Shown: positions 8,031-15,326 of the stretch, in pieces
Numbering within the stretch: position 1 is the stretch's first letter
How the letters are laid out: every line of letters begins with the position of its first letter
Assembly (NCBI GenBank): GCA_944385465.1
Contig: CALWXH010000003.1
Coordinates: 1 to 63,537, forward strand
Source: an uncultured Oscillospiraceae bacterium
Lineage (GTDB): Bacteria; Bacillota; Clostridia; Oscillospirales; Oscillospiraceae
DNA: 63,537 nucleotides
Reading direction: 5' to 3'
The notes under the pieces: generated by a model
What the model saw: only the letters and a program-made list of their open reading frames with translations
The model's database searches: none
Told to the model about the DNA's origin: nothing
Position numbers and translations under genes: made by a program

Positions 8031-8957
8031 ATGAAAGTATTTGGTATCTGCTGCGGCAGAAAAAACGGCAACACGGAGATTCTGATGAAGGAGGCCTTCA
8101 AGGCCATCCAGGAGAAGTGCGGGGCCGAGTGCAGCTTTGTGCGCCTGCAGGACGCCCAGATCCGCGCCTGCGTGGGCTGCGAGACCTGCATGGTCAACCA
8201 CCTGAAGGGGAACTGGGACTTCCGCTGCGTCCACAAGACGGGGAGCGACCACTTCTATTTCATTGAGCAGCAGATGCGCCAGGCGGACGCCATCATCGTC
8301 TCTGCCCCGGCCTATAACCTGCTGCCCCCCGGCATCCTCATCAAGTTCATGAACAAGCTCCACGCCTCCGGGGACTACCGGGAGGTGGTGCACCACAACA
8401 ACAAGATCGGCGCCACCTTCACCCTGGGCGGCACCGACTGGACCAACTACACCCTGGCCGCGGCCAATATGCTCACCATGGAGCTGGTGGGCTCCTATGA
8501 GGCGGTGGTGGACAAGTGCCACTTTGACTTTGTCCCCTCCGTGGGCGCCATCGTGCTGGAGGAGGATATGCTCGCCCGGATCCGCCAGCTGGGCGGGAAC
8601 GTGGCCGACGCCCTGCTGGCCAAGGAGAAGGGGGAGATGCCTTCTTACGTGGGCGACCCCGGGCTGTGCCCGGACTGCCACAGCCCCTTCCTGGAGAAGC
8701 GGGCGGACGGCTGGTATTGCCCCCAGTGCCTGACCAAGGCCAAGCTGACCATGGAGAACGGGGAGCTGAAGGTGGAGTTCACCCCGGAGGAGCGGGCCAA
8801 GAACCGCTGGAGCTTCGCCGGCCAGGAGGTCCACGACAACAACATCCGCAAGGGCCACAAGAAGGCCGCCGACAGCCGGGAGTACATTGCCCAGCGCCGG
8901 AAGGAGTATGCGGACTACATGGACGCGCTGGAGCTGCCTGAGCTGGTCAAGGAATAA
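8031..8957 (+). CDS. Flavodoxin-fold NAD(P)H-dependent reductase with cysteine motifs
   Basis: A 308-residue protein. The N-terminal 190 residues are an NADPH-dependent FMN reductase / iron-sulfur flavoprotein type domain: MKVFGICCGRKNGNTEILM is the phosphate-binding loop for FMN, and ACVGCETC supplies a CxxCxxC cluster as in iron-sulfur flavoproteins. SAPAYNLLPPGILIKFMNK is a typical FMN-contact segment. The C-terminus adds a zinc-ribbon-like pair (CPDC ... CPQC, about residues 215-242) and a charged helix. Probable role is electron transfer or substrate reduction with FMN; the substrate is unknown. It starts at ATG 8031 behind GAGAGGAG and ends with a hairpin at 8978, so it looks monocistronic. 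Confidence 0.8.
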   Translation: MKVFGICCGRKNGNTEILMKEAFKAIQEKCGAECSFVRLQDAQIRACVGCETCMVNHLKGNWDFRCVHKTGSDHFYFIEQQMRQADAIIVSAPAYNLLPPGILIKFMNKLHASGDYREVVHHNNKIGATFTLGGTDWTNYTLAAANMLTMELVGSYEAVVDKCHFDFVPSVGAIVLEEDMLARIRQLGGNVADALLAKEKGEMPSYVGDPGLCPDCHSPFLEKRADGWYCPQCLTKAKLTMENGELKVEFTPEERAKNRWSFAGQEVHDNNIRKGHKKAADSREYIAQRRKEYADYMDALELPELVKE

Positions 8958-8977
8958 GCGAGAGATACACACCCCCC

Positions 8978-9013
8978 AGGGCCGGGTCCCACAATGGGAC
9001 CCGGCCCTGCTTT
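8978..9013 (+). terminator. Terminator after flavoprotein gene
   Basis: Thirteen-bp arms AGGGCCGGGTCCC (8978-8990) and its complement (8996-9008), then GCTTTA. The T tract is weak. The next promoter starts immediately after. Confidence 0.65.
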
Positions 9014-9039
9014 ACGACGGAATTCCGGTGTGGTATACT
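9011..9039 (+). promoter_or_regulatory. Promoter of GNAT leader transcript
   Basis: TTTACG (9011-9016) and TATACT (9034-9039) are 17 bp apart. Transcription should begin near 9046, giving a 5' leader of about 120 nt that contains a small ORF and RNA switch elements. Confidence 0.7.
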
Positions 9040-9087
9040 TGCCTTGGCGGATTGCCGCCCAAAATCAGACAGAAAGGACGGATACAC

Positions 9088-9129
9088 ATGAAAAAGACCA
9101 TGGAGCGCGGCTGGAGGGTGCGCGCCTGA
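9088..9129 (+). CDS. 13-codon leader peptide ORF (MKKTMERGWRVRA)
   Basis: ATG at 9088 follows AGAAAGGA at nine-base spacing and the ORF ends at TGA 9127-9129, 38 bp before the triple-GNAT start. Codons 9-11 contain the RNA segment TGGAGGGT (9112-9119), complementary to the strand that otherwise hides the ribosome binding site of the GNAT gene. Size, position and pairing are those of a regulatory leader peptide, as upstream of inducible resistance genes. Nothing indicates a function for the peptide itself. Confidence 0.6.
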   Translation: MKKTMERGWRVRA

Positions 9130-9166
9130 ACCCAAACCCTCCAATTTTAGTTTGGAGGAACGTTTG
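9112..9166 (+). promoter_or_regulatory. Translational switch hiding the GNAT ribosome binding site
   Basis: Three segments compete. Segment 1 is TGGAGGGT (9112-9119, inside the leader ORF), segment 2 is ACCCTCCAA (9136-9144), segment 3 is TTGGAGG (9152-9158, the Shine-Dalgarno of the GNAT gene). Pairing 2:3 hides the site and is extended by CAAAC (9133-9137) with GTTTG (9162-9166), reaching the base before the start codon. Pairing 1:2 is a perfect 8 bp and frees the site. A ribosome on segment 1 would favour the hidden state; one stalled earlier would favour the open state. Confidence 0.65.
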
Positions 9167-9167
9167 T

Positions 9168-10805
9168 ATGCAGATCAAGTACAAGGACATCGTGCTCCGG
9201 GACTACCGGGAGAGTGACATCGAGGACGAGGTGCGCTGGAACACCGTGGACACCGCCTGGGGGGACTGGGACGCCCCCTGGGAGCGGGAGGAGCAGTTCC
9301 AAACCTTTGACGAGGGGGCCTACCGCCGGCGCCGGCTGGACTGGCTGGCCGCCAAGGCCCCAAAGGGGGACGAGCTTCGCTGGTCCCTGGAGATCGACAC
9401 GGCGGACGGGACCCACATCGGCGCGGTGGCGGCCTATCTGATGACAGAGGACTTCCAGTGGCGGGACCACGCCCCGGAGGAGGTCCCCGGCCCGGACACC
9501 CCGGTGGCCCTGGGGCTGGACCTCATGGACAGCGCTTACTGGTCCGGCGGCTGGGGGACCAAGGCCCTCACCGCCTGGGTGGGGTATTGGCTGGACCGGG
9601 GCTGCCGGGAGCTGTACACCCAGACCTGGTCGGGGAACACCCGGATGATCGGCCTGGCGAAAAAGCTGGGCTTTGTGGAGTACCTGCGAAAGCCGGGCAT
9701 CCGCCAGGTGCGGGGAGAGGTGTACGACGGGCTCACCTTCCGGCTGGACGTGGGCCGGTGGGAGGAGCTGGAGCTCCATGTGCCCGAGGCGGAGGAGCTC
9801 TGGTTCCGGGCGGCCATGGAGGCAGACCCGGCCACCATGGCCTACAACGCCGGCTGGGAGGTGGACTTCCCCGGATACCACCGGGACACCGGCTGCATTG
9901 ACCTGCCGCCGGAGAACTGGGAAAAGGAGCACCGGCGCCTGACGGGCCGGGAGCCGGAGCGGTTTTACGCCTATGTCCGGCGGAAGATGGACGGGGCTTT
10001 TCTGGGAGAGGTGAACTTCCAGCCCGCCGGGCCGGGCACCTGGGGCATGGGGGTGCTGCTGCACGCCCCCTGCCGGGGCCGGGGCTATGGCCGGCGGGCG
10101 CTGGAGCTGCTGCTGGAGCGGGCCTTCGTCACCGACGGCGTGCCCAAACTGCGCAACGACTTTGAGGCGGGGCGGGACGCCGCCCTGGCCATCCACCTGG
10201 CCGCCGGTTTCCGCCAGGTGGGGACGCAGCGGGCCCGGCGGTTCGGCCGGGACATCGACCTTCTGGTGCTGGAGCTGTCCCGGGAGGAATACCTGGCCCG
10301 GCGCATCCGGATCGTCCCGGTGGGCGACCCGGAGGAGCGCGCTGCCATCGCCGCCTCGGTGTTGGCCGATCTGCCCGGCTGGTTTGGCCTGCCGGAGAGC
10401 ACGGCGGAGTACGTGGAGACCAGCCGGGGGCTGCCCTTCTGGTCGGCCCGGCGGGGCGGGGAGGACCTGGGCTTCCTGGCCCTGCGGCAGACCGGGCCGG
10501 AGGCAGCGGAGCTGTATGTCATGGGGGTGCGCCCGGCGTGCCACCGCCTGGGCCTGGGGCGAAAGCTCTTTGAAGCGGCGTATCAGTATGCGAAGACGCG
10601 GGGATATCGTTTTTTGCAGGTCAAAACCGTTCAGGAGGGGCGTTACCCGGAATATGACCGCACCAACGCCTTCTACCGGGCCATGGGCTTTACCGAGCTG
10701 GAGTGCCTGCCCACCCTGTGGAACGCATGGAATCCCTGTCAACTGTTTATCCTGAGTGTGGAATCATCAGGAGGGCGGGCGGCGCCCGTCTCCCGCAGTG
10801 ATTAG
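9168..10805 (+). CDS. Triple GNAT-domain acetyltransferase
   Basis: A 545-residue protein made of three tandem GNAT folds. Domain 1 (about 5-185) begins like RimJ/RimL enzymes (IVLRDYRESDIEDEVRW) with SGGWGTKAL as acetyl-CoA loop. Domain 2 (about 186-365) has the loop CRGRGYGRRALELLLERAF. Domain 3 (about 375-545) has ACHRLGLGRKLFEAAYQYAK followed by NAFYRAMGF. Tandem double GNATs are common; three in one chain are less so. Substrates cannot be told from sequence; the leader-controlled expression makes an antibiotic or other small molecule attractive but unproven. Starts at ATG 9168 with GGAGG inside a hairpin. The bile-salt-hydrolase-like gene follows 15 bp later and is probably cotranscribed. 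Confidence 0.85.
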   Translation: MQIKYKDIVLRDYRESDIEDEVRWNTVDTAWGDWDAPWEREEQFQTFDEGAYRRRRLDWLAAKAPKGDELRWSLEIDTADGTHIGAVAAYLMTEDFQWRDHAPEEVPGPDTPVALGLDLMDSAYWSGGWGTKALTAWVGYWLDRGCRELYTQTWSGNTRMIGLAKKLGFVEYLRKPGIRQVRGEVYDGLTFRLDVGRWEELELHVPEAEELWFRAAMEADPATMAYNAGWEVDFPGYHRDTGCIDLPPENWEKEHRRLTGREPERFYAYVRRKMDGAFLGEVNFQPAGPGTWGMGVLLHAPCRGRGYGRRALELLLERAFVTDGVPKLRNDFEAGRDAALAIHLAAGFRQVGTQRARRFGRDIDLLVLELSREEYLARRIRIVPVGDPEERAAIAASVLADLPGWFGLPESTAEYVETSRGLPFWSARRGGEDLGFLALRQTGPEAAELYVMGVRPACHRLGLGRKLFEAAYQYAKTRGYRFLQVKTVQEGRYPEYDRTNAFYRAMGFTELECLPTLWNAWNPCQLFILSVESSGGRAAPVSRSD

Positions 10806-10820
10806 TGAGGAGGAACCATT

Positions 10821-11807
10821 ATGTGTACCGCGGTGAGTTTGATCCAGAAGGGCGGGCTCTATTTCGGCCGCACCCTGGACCTGGACCGGTCCTTTGGGGA
10901 GCAGGTGGCGGTCACCCCCCGGAACCATCCCCTGACCTTCCGCCTGGTGGGAGAGCTCAAGCGGCACCACGCCCTGGTGGGGATGGCCCTGATGGCGGAG
11001 GGCTACCCGCTGTACTACGAGGCGGCCAACGAGGCGGGGCTGGTCATGGCGGGGCTGAACTTCCCCGGCAACGCCGCCTATCTGCCCCCGGCGGAGGGGA
11101 AGGACAACATCGCCCCCTTTGAGCTCATCCCCTGGGTGCTGGGGCAGTGCGACACGGCGGACCAGGCCTGGCAGCTGCTGGAGGGGTGCAATGTCACCGA
11201 CCTGGCCTTCCGGCCCGACCTGCCCCCGGCCCCCCTCCACTGGCTTGTTGCCGACGGGACGGGGTGCCTGGCGGCGGAGCCCATGGCGGAGGGGCTGCGG
11301 CTGTACGACAACCCGGCGGGGGTGCTCACCAACAACCCGCCCTTCCCCTTCCAGATGCACCATCTGGCGCTGCACCTGAACCTCACCCGGGAGGAGCCGG
11401 TCAATCGCTTCGCCCCCGGCCTGGAGCTGACCCCGGACTGCCTGGGGATGGGGGCTGTGGGGCTGCCGGGGGATTTGTCCTCCCCCTCCCGGTTTGTCCG
11501 GGCGGCCTTTGCCCGGGGCAACGCCCTGCCCGGGGAGACAGAGGCGGAGCGGGTGGGGCAGTGCTTCCACCTGATGGACACCGTGGCCCAGACCAGCGGA
11601 CTGGCCCGGGCGGGGGAGGACGGCTTTGAGCGCACGGTGTACACCTGCTGCTACAGCGCCCCGGCCCGGACCTACTGCTACACCACCTATGGGAACCGCC
11701 GCATCACCGCGGTGGCCCTGGAGGACTGCGACCTGGAGGGGGACGCGCCGGTGTGCTTCCCCCTGCGGGGGCGGGAGGATATCTTCCGGGAGAAAGGGCA
11801 GGGGTAA
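10821..11807 (+). CDS. Choloylglycine hydrolase family, probable bile salt hydrolase
   Basis: A 328-residue Ntn-type linear amide hydrolase that probably deconjugates glycine- or taurine-bound bile acids. After removal of Met1, Cys2 (MCTAVSL) is the nucleophile. Family catalytic positions are in place: Arg17 and Asp20 (FGRTLDLD), Asn80 (AGLNFP), Asn171 (VLTNNP) and Arg224 (SPSRFVRAAF). Length fits bile salt hydrolases (about 315-330). The related penicillin V acylases share these residues, so substrate preference is not certain; GLNFP and LPGDLSSPSRF favour the bile salt branch. No signal peptide. Ribosome binding site GAGGAGG precedes ATG 10821. Fits a gut lifestyle. Terminator at 11851. Confidence 0.87.
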   Translation: MCTAVSLIQKGGLYFGRTLDLDRSFGEQVAVTPRNHPLTFRLVGELKRHHALVGMALMAEGYPLYYEAANEAGLVMAGLNFPGNAAYLPPAEGKDNIAPFELIPWVLGQCDTADQAWQLLEGCNVTDLAFRPDLPPAPLHWLVADGTGCLAAEPMAEGLRLYDNPAGVLTNNPPFPFQMHHLALHLNLTREEPVNRFAPGLELTPDCLGMGAVGLPGDLSSPSRFVRAAFARGNALPGETEAERVGQCFHLMDTVAQTSGLARAGEDGFERTVYTCCYSAPARTYCYTTYGNRRITAVALEDCDLEGDAPVCFPLRGREDIFREKGQG

Positions 11808-11850
11808 GGCTGCGGAGATCCCGCGAAGGGCCAGAGTGAAGCATCTTCAG

Positions 11851-11892
11851 GGAACCGTTTTCCGGCACTCCGGGAAACGGTTCCCCTTTTTT
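11851..11892 (+). terminator. Terminator after bile salt hydrolase gene
   Basis: GGAACCGTTT-CCGG pairs with CCGG-AAACGGTTCC around an ACT loop, followed by CCTTTTTT. It closes the GNAT and hydrolase transcript. Confidence 0.85.
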
Positions 11893-11942
11893 GCGTGCTG
11901 GGTTTCTGCATTTGGAAAAACCCACACAGACGGATGATGATG

Positions 11943-11951
11943 TGATATAAT
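11943..11951 (+). promoter_or_regulatory. Extended -10 promoter of MATE gene
   Basis: TGATATAAT, a perfect extended -10 element, lies 66 bp before the GTG start. No good -35 is visible, as is usual for extended -10 promoters. Confidence 0.5.
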
Positions 11952-12016
11952 ATTGTATCGCCGGGCGGAAGGCAGACTGCTCAGGCCGAGATTAGAACAA
12001 CGGGAGCGCGGGCGCT

Positions 12017-13426
12017 GTGGAACATAACGTATTGAAACCGGGCGAGGGGGCACAGGCGTCCTCTTCCTTGAAAAATCAGATGTCTCAGGTCATCCGGCTG
12101 AGTATTCCCGCCATTCTGGCCCAGATCAGCTCCATGGCCATGCAGTACATCGACGCGGCCATGGTGGGCAGCCTGGGGGCCAACGCCTCGGCGGCCATCG
12201 GGCTGGTGTCCACCTCCACCTGGCTGATGAGCGGGCTGTGCATCTCCCTGGCCACCGGCTTCTCCGTCCAGGTGGCCCACCTCATCGGCGGCGGGAGGGA
12301 GGACGAGGCCAGGAGCGTGCTGCGCCAGGCCCTGGTGTGCGCCCTAGCCATGGGGCTGCTGCTGGCGGGGATCGGCATGTCCATCAGCGGCCGGCTGCCC
12401 TTTTGGCTGGGGGGCGACGGCCAGATCCGGCCGGACGCCTCCAGCTATTTCCTCATCTATGCCAGTGCCCTGCCGGCGGTGCAGATCCGCCAGCTCTCCG
12501 GCAGTATGCTCCAGTGCAGCGGCAACATGCGCACCCCCAGCCTGCTCAACGCCCTGATGTGCCTGGAGGATGTGGTGTTCAACGCCCTGCTGATCTTTCC
12601 CGGCTTCACCCTTCCCTTGGTGGAAGTGCATGTCCCGGGGGCGGGCATGGGGGTGGCGGGAGCCGCCCTGGGCACTGCCCTGGCGGAGTGGGTCACCGCC
12701 CTGCTCATGGCGGGGGCGGTGTGCCTGCGCTCCCCCAGGCTGCGGCTGGTTGGAACCGCGGGCCGGTGGCGCCCCACAAGAAAATGTCTGGCCAACGCCG
12801 CCCGCATCGCCGTGCCCATGGCCTTTGAGCACACGGTGCTGTGCGGGGCGCAGATCGCCTCCACCCGCATTGTGGCCCCCCTGGGCAACGTGTCCATCGC
12901 CGCCAACTCCCTGGCGGTGACGGCGGAGAGCCTGTGCTACCTGCCCGGCTACGGCATTGCCGCGGCGGCCACCACCCTGGTGGGGCAGAGCCTGGGGGCG
13001 GACCGGCGGGACCTGGCCCGGCGGTTTGCCCGGCTGTCCGTGCTGTTGGCGGTGCTCCTCATGAGTGTGATGGGGGTGCTCATGTTCCTGCTGGCTCCGG
13101 CGGTGTTCGCCCTGCTCACCCCGGACCCGGCGGTGCGGGCCCTGGGCAGCCGGGTGCTGCGCATCGAGGCCTTTGCCGAGCCGCTGTACGCCGTGTCCAT
13201 CGCCGCCGCCGGCGCCATGCGCGGCGCGGGGGACACCCTGGTTCCCAGCATCCTGAATCTGGTGAGCATGTGGGGGGTGCGCATCACCGCGGCGGCCCTG
13301 CTGGCCCCCCGTATCGGCCTGACCGGCGTGTGGATCGCCATGTGCGGCGAGCTGTGCTTCCGGGGGGTGCTCTTCCTCATCCGCCTGCTCCGGGGGCGCT
13401 GGCTGGAGCGGAACCTGCGGGTGTGA
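12017..13426 (+). CDS. MATE-family multidrug efflux pump
   Basis: A 469-residue integral membrane protein of about 12 helices, with the two-fold repeated architecture of MATE antiporters. Typical segments are IRLSIPAILAQISSMAMQYI and DAAMVGSLG in helix 1-2, and FGMxTA-like VAGAALGTALAEW and IAFGMRGAG-like AAAGAMRGAGDT in the second half. Likely exports drugs or cationic compounds by Na+ or H+ exchange. The GTG at 12017 with GGGAG about 12 bases upstream is my choice; a TTG at 12068 (LKNQMSQVIRL) would give a start closer to many homologues. Transcribed alone from an extended -10 promoter. Confidence 0.88.
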   Translation: MEHNVLKPGEGAQASSSLKNQMSQVIRLSIPAILAQISSMAMQYIDAAMVGSLGANASAAIGLVSTSTWLMSGLCISLATGFSVQVAHLIGGGREDEARSVLRQALVCALAMGLLLAGIGMSISGRLPFWLGGDGQIRPDASSYFLIYASALPAVQIRQLSGSMLQCSGNMRTPSLLNALMCLEDVVFNALLIFPGFTLPLVEVHVPGAGMGVAGAALGTALAEWVTALLMAGAVCLRSPRLRLVGTAGRWRPTRKCLANAARIAVPMAFEHTVLCGAQIASTRIVAPLGNVSIAANSLAVTAESLCYLPGYGIAAAATTLVGQSLGADRRDLARRFARLSVLLAVLLMSVMGVLMFLLAPAVFALLTPDPAVRALGSRVLRIEAFAEPLYAVSIAAAGAMRGAGDTLVPSILNLVSMWGVRITAAALLAPRIGLTGVWIAMCGELCFRGVLFLIRLLRGRWLERNLRV

Positions 13427-13476
13427 GGGCCCTTTGTCCTGTTTGAATGACTGAAGAAAATTTCCAGTCGAATGGC

Positions 13477-13506
13477 TGCATAGAACGGTCCCGTCGGCTC
13501 AAACTA
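13477..13506 (+). promoter_or_regulatory. Candidate sigma-G promoter of SASP gene
   Basis: TGCATA (13477-13482), 17 bp, then CAAACTA (13500-13506). These differ by one base each from the forespore consensus TGAATA and CATACTA, as expected for an SASP gene. No vegetative promoter is evident. Confidence 0.5.
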
Positions 13507-13568
13507 TGCTCGGATTCCAAATCCAATGAGTTTGAGAAAACAAACAGAAACAAAAGGAGAGTAAGGAT

Positions 13569-13772
13569 ATGTCTAATACCAAGAACTCCAATCGTCTGGT
13601 AGTCCCCGGTGCCCGCGAGGCCATGGAGAAGTTCAAGATGGAAGCCGCCAGCCAGGTGGGCGTCAACCTGAAGCAGGGTTACAACGGCGACCTGTCCAGC
13701 CGTGAGGCCGGTTCCGTGGGCGGCCAGATGGTCAAGAAGATGATCGAGGCCTATGAGAACGGCCTGAAGTAA
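13569..13772 (+). CDS. Small acid-soluble spore protein, alpha/beta type
   Basis: A 67-residue DNA-binding protein that coats and protects spore DNA. The two conserved blocks are present: NRLVVPGAREAMEKFKMEAA, with the germination-protease-type site region just after it, and GYNGDLSSREAGSVGGQMVK. It is made in the forespore and degraded on germination by the GPR protease. The ATG at 13569 follows AAAAGGAGAG. The gene stands alone between a candidate sigma-G promoter and a hairpin. It is direct evidence that the organism belongs to a spore-forming lineage. Confidence 0.95.
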   Translation: MSNTKNSNRLVVPGAREAMEKFKMEAASQVGVNLKQGYNGDLSSREAGSVGGQMVKKMIEAYENGLK

Positions 13773-13795
13773 CGGCCCAAAAAGAAATCACAAAA

Positions 13796-13834
13796 AAGAC
13801 CGGGGACATCCGAAATTGGATGCTCCCCGGTCTT
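13796..13834 (+). terminator. Terminator after SASP gene
   Basis: A 16-17-bp stem (AAGACCGGGGACATCC, loop GAAATT, complement with one mismatch) followed by GCAGTTTTT. On the minus strand it is followed by T6. Confidence 0.75.
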
Positions 13835-13861
13835 GCAGTTTTTGTAGAAGGGTGGTATACT
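13833..13861 (+). promoter_or_regulatory. Promoter of DUF1847 gene
   Basis: TTGCAG (13833-13838) and TATACT (13856-13861) with 17-bp spacing. The -35 box overlaps the last bases of the preceding terminator stem. Confidence 0.7.
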
Positions 13862-13937
13862 ACATATAGTGTCGGCTCCGGGAGCTGAAATACTACTGGT
13901 ACGGAACCAATCTTCCCAAGGGAATGGAGGAACTGCC

Positions 13938-14576
13938 ATGGAGGGCGAGAAACCCTGCCTGTCCTGTGTGGACTGCCATGTATACAACTGCTGGCTGCAA
14001 GACAGCCGGTATCCGGAGTTCTGCCTCACCACAAACGTGTCGGAAGAGACGAAAAAGCGCGCCATGGACGCGCTGAAGGGGGAGGACAACGCGGTGGCGG
14101 TGGCCGCCGCCCAGGTGGAATACGAGGGATATGGCCGGCGCACCCGGGTGGAAGAGGTGATTCAGTTCGCCAGGAAGATCGGGGCGAAGAAGCTGGGCAT
14201 CGCCACCTGCGTGGGCCTGATCGAGGAATCCCGCACCCTGGCCAAGATCCTGCGGATCAACGGGTTTGAGGTATACGCTGCGGCCTGCAAACTGGGCGCC
14301 GTCCCCAAAGTGGAGATCGGCATTCCCAAAGAGTGCGAGGCGGTGGGGGTGAATATGTGCAACCCGGTCCTCCAGGCGGAGGCGCTGAATGACGCCGGCA
14401 CTGATCTGAACCTGATCATGGGCCTGTGTGTGGGCCACGACAGCCTGTTTATCAAGCACTCCAACGCCCTGTGCACCTGTGTGGTCGCCAAGGACCGGGT
14501 GCTGGGGCACAACCCGGTGGCGGCCCTGTACCAGGCCGGACACTATTATAAACGGCTGATGGAGTACCAGCCCTGA
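13938..14576 (+). CDS. DUF1847 domain protein, cysteine-rich
   Basis: A 212-residue soluble protein recognised as DUF1847 from CLSCVDCHVYNCW near the start, RVEEVIQFARKIGAKKLGIA in the middle, and NLIMGLCVGHDSLFIKHSNA toward the end. Eleven or so cysteines, several in CxxC spacing, suggest metal or iron-sulfur binding; the family has no assigned reaction. Proteins of this family occur in anaerobic Firmicutes and archaea. ATG 13938 lies behind GGAATGGAGGA. It has its own promoter, and a 330-bp gap separates it from the division cluster. Confidence 0.85.
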   Translation: MEGEKPCLSCVDCHVYNCWLQDSRYPEFCLTTNVSEETKKRAMDALKGEDNAVAVAAAQVEYEGYGRRTRVEEVIQFARKIGAKKLGIATCVGLIEESRTLAKILRINGFEVYAAACKLGAVPKVEIGIPKECEAVGVNMCNPVLQAEALNDAGTDLNLIMGLCVGHDSLFIKHSNALCTCVVAKDRVLGHNPVAALYQAGHYYKRLMEYQP

Positions 14577-14813
14577 GCGCGGCACGCGCGGACCATAGGC
14601 GGCGGCCCGGATGACAGCCGCTCCGGTGCTGCCCCTTTGACCTGTTCTCCCGTTGCTTACAGTGTGAAAAGATTATGTAACCACAAGATATAGTGCGCGA
14701 CAAAAAATGACGCACAGGAAAATGTGCAAAGTGCGAGAAAGTAGAACACCCGTTTGATGACAAAAACGCGAAAAAAGTTCTGTGTTTTCCGGCGTTTTGC
14801 CGGAAAAAAGGGC
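14577..14813. other. Intergenic gap before the division cluster
   Basis: An AT-richer stretch than its surroundings. It holds a hairpin TTTTCCGGC-GTTTT-GCCGGAAAA (about 14785-14808) that may end the DUF1847 transcript, and short repeats of the form GTGCG / GACGCAC near 14690-14740. I see no gene here. It ends at the mraZ promoter. Confidence 0.5.
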
Positions 14814-14842
14814 TTGCAATTTCAATAATGAGGCTGTATACT
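14814..14842 (+). promoter_or_regulatory. Promoter of the mraZ division cluster
   Basis: TTGCAA (14814-14819), 17 bp, TATACT (14837-14842). It is followed within 12 bp by the MraZ box array. Confidence 0.8.
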
Positions 14843-14853
14843 AAAAATACGAT

Positions 14854-14899
14854 TGGAGTGAATTGGAGTAAAATAGCTTCAAAATGGAGCGGGATGGAG
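14854..14899 (+). promoter_or_regulatory. MraZ box array (four TGGAG repeats)
   Basis: TGGAG occurs at 14854, 14864, 14885 and 14895, that is, as two pairs with 5-base spacers, offset from each other by 21 bp. All four face the same side of the helix. MraZ is known to bind TGGNN direct repeats with 5-base spacers upstream of its own gene and repress the cluster. The last box is also part of the mraZ ribosome binding site (TGGAGGG). Confidence 0.7.
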
Positions 14900-14908
14900 G
14901 GATGACGG

Positions 14909-15325
14909 ATGACCGGCACCTACGAACACAGCATCGACAACGCCGGTCGGCTCATCGTCCCCGCCAAGCTCCGGGAGGAGCTGGGCTCCACCTTCTATCT
15001 GGCGGTGGGGGTGAAGGAGAACCTGACCCTGTACCCCATGGCCGCCTGGAACAAGCTCCAGGAGCGGGTGGCCGGTCTCACCACCGCCCAGGCCGCCTCC
15101 ATGGACGTGTTCTTTGCCTCCGCCCAGCTGTGTGAGGCGGACAAGCAGTGGCGCTTCCAGGTGCCCGGCTATCTGAAGGACTACGCCAAGATCGACCGGG
15201 ACGTGGTCATCACCGGCAACAACGACCGGGCCCAGATCTGGAGCGCCGACAACTGGAAGGCCAAGACCCAGCAGCAGCTCAATCCGGAGACCATCTCCGC
15301 GCTGCTGGAAGGGCTGGGGATCTGA
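14909..15325 (+). CDS. mraZ: MraZ transcriptional regulator
   Basis: A 138-residue protein of the MraZ/AbrB fold that binds DNA upstream of the division and cell-wall cluster and represses it, including itself. It has two tandem SpoVT/AbrB-like repeats: residues 1-45 (GTYEHSIDNAGRLIVPAKLR) and about 75-125 (WRFQVPGYLKDYAKIDRDVV), matching the DXXXR signature region. Length is near the usual 140-150. ATG 14909 is preceded by TGGAGGGATGACGG. It is first in the cluster and only one base separates its stop from rsmH. Direct TGGAG repeats upstream are its likely operator. Confidence 0.95.
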   Translation: MTGTYEHSIDNAGRLIVPAKLREELGSTFYLAVGVKENLTLYPMAAWNKLQERVAGLTTAQAASMDVFFASAQLCEADKQWRFQVPGYLKDYAKIDRDVVITGNNDRAQIWSADNWKAKTQQQLNPETISALLEGLGI

Positions 15326-15326
15326 G

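Noticed and set aside
13444-13485. Sigma-G promoter using TGAATG (13444) with CATAGAA (13479)
   Set aside because: The boxes are 29 bp apart, too far. The pair at 13477 and 13500 has the correct 17-bp spacing.
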